Source: Tissierellia bacterium (GTDB lineage Bacteria > Bacillota > Clostridia > Tissierellales > Tepidimicrobiaceae). From it: a DNA stretch of 23,595 nucleotides. Location: positions 1-23,595 of the forward strand of contig JAAZMG010000023.1 of NCBI GenBank assembly GCA_012798935.1. Direction: 5' to 3'. The notes under the pieces were generated by a model that made no database searches, was not told the DNA's origin, and saw nothing but the letters and a program-made list of their open reading frames with translations. The position numbers were made by a program, and so were the translations under genes. Of this stretch, positions 23,012 through 23,595 are shown one piece after another (within the stretch, counting starts at the first letter, position 1; each line of letters begins with the position of its first letter).

Positions 23012-23595
23012 ATGGAAGATATTGATTTGTTATGGCAACTTCAGGATTATAGTAATACCTTAGAGAATATAAAGAATAATCTTGAAGAAATTGCAAATGG
23101 CAATAAGATAGGAATTATGGGTGAAAAATTAAACCAGTCAGAAAAAAGGTTAATGGAATTAGAAGGAAGAATGAAAAAGAGTGAAGACAAATTAAACAAA
23201 AGTAATTCTACTTTAAAGGAATATGACTATCAGTTACAGATAATAGAAAAGGACTTATATGAAGGAAATATAACTGATTTAAAACAGTTAAGTTTTTTAG
23301 ATAAGGAAAGGGAAATAGTAAGAAAGGAAATAGAAGGAAAAGAGCTAGAGATTCTTACACAAATGGAGGAGTTAGAAGATTTAAAAAAGGAATTTATTGA
23401 AATTGAAGAGGATTTTAACGCTTTAAGAAAAGAGTATACTAAATTAGTAAAAGGATATAAAGTGCTAATTGAGAGATTTAAAGAAAAAGCTATTAAAGTA
23501 AAGAAGGAAATGGATGAAATATCATTAAAAGTTGATAAGAATCTTCTTAAAAGATATATTCAAATAAAAAATAGTAAAGGGAATGCTGTAGTAGA
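23012..23595 (+). CDS. C4 zinc-ribbon coiled-coil protein (3' end outside window)
   Basis: Open frame running off the window end (194 complete codons). The start MEDIDLLWQLQDYS and the long, almost uninterrupted Lys/Glu/Leu coiled coil (about 15-180) match the family with a C-terminal C4 zinc ribbon that commonly follows nif3 in Clostridia. The last visible residues LLKRYIQIKNSKGNAVV match the segment just before the ribbon, so the Cys pairs should lie in the missing 3' part. Such proteins are proposed to bind nucleic acid, but a function is not established. ATG 23012 follows GGAGGTGGG at 23000-23008, 19 bases after nif3. Confidence 0.83.
   Translation, partial: MEDIDLLWQLQDYSNTLENIKNNLEEIANGNKIGIMGEKLNQSEKRLMELEGRMKKSEDKLNKSNSTLKEYDYQLQIIEKDLYEGNITDLKQLSFLDKEREIVRKEIEGKELEILTQMEELEDLKKEFIEIEEDFNALRKEYTKLVKGYKVLIERFKEKAIKVKKEMDEISLKVDKNLLKRYIQIKNSKGNAVV

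Overview
The window is a strongly AT-rich, gene-dense stretch of a low-GC, endospore-forming Firmicute, most likely an anaerobic member of the Clostridia/Tissierellia. The evidence is the AT-rich codon use, GGAGG-type ribosome binding sites, frequent TTG starts, sporulation genes yqfC and yqfD, and a gene order that follows the Bacillus subtilis yqeZ-yqfA-yqfC-yqfD-phoH-yqfF-ybeY-dgkA-cdd-era-recO-glyQS-ccpN-ppsR-dnaG-sigA-trmK-nif3 block almost gene for gene. All genes are on the + strand. I see no insertion sequence, prophage, CRISPR array, tRNA or rRNA. This is a core chromosomal region, not an accessory island.

Layout: (1) 1-2689: membrane-quality pair nfeD (5' end outside the window) and floA, then a small basic membrane protein of unknown function, closed by a hairpin terminator. 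(2) 2696-12078: starting at a candidate sigma-E promoter, the sporulation genes yqfC and yqfD, then phoH, pgpH (c-di-AMP phosphodiesterase), ybeY, a dgkA-PAP2 fusion, a DUF3048 lipoprotein, cdd, era, recO and a UBA/DUF4342 gene. Gaps are very short and I saw no internal terminator. (3) 12103-15366: a strong sigma-A promoter, a T-box-type leader with a strong terminator, then glyQ-glyS and another hairpin. (4) 15383-16896: ccpN and ppsR, a carbon-flux regulatory pair, with terminator. (5) 17047-18063: dgt (dNTPase). (6) 18069-21175: a very good sigma-H-type promoter match followed by dnaG and rpoD (sigma-A), with a hairpin. (7) 21207-23595: trmK, a Nif3/YqfO-family gene and the start of a C4 zinc-ribbon coiled-coil gene that runs off the end.

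The genes cover ribosome maturation (ybeY, era, possibly phoH), membrane-lipid carrier recycling (dgkA-PAP2), nucleotide pools (cdd, dgt), c-di-AMP turnover (pgpH), recombination (recO), glycine charging (glyQS), replication priming and housekeeping transcription (dnaG, rpoD), tRNA modification (trmK) and sporulation (yqfCD).

The most unusual signal is the glyQS leader. It aligns with glycine T-box leaders in Stem I base, K-turn, specifier loop, Stem III, antiterminator and terminator. However, the nearly invariant UGGN that pairs with the tRNA CCA end reads UAAA, the specifier reads GGU where GGC is usual, and the distal half of Stem I looks shortened. It is either a decayed T-box or one that has been re-purposed. 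I did not find a wholly new gene system in the window.
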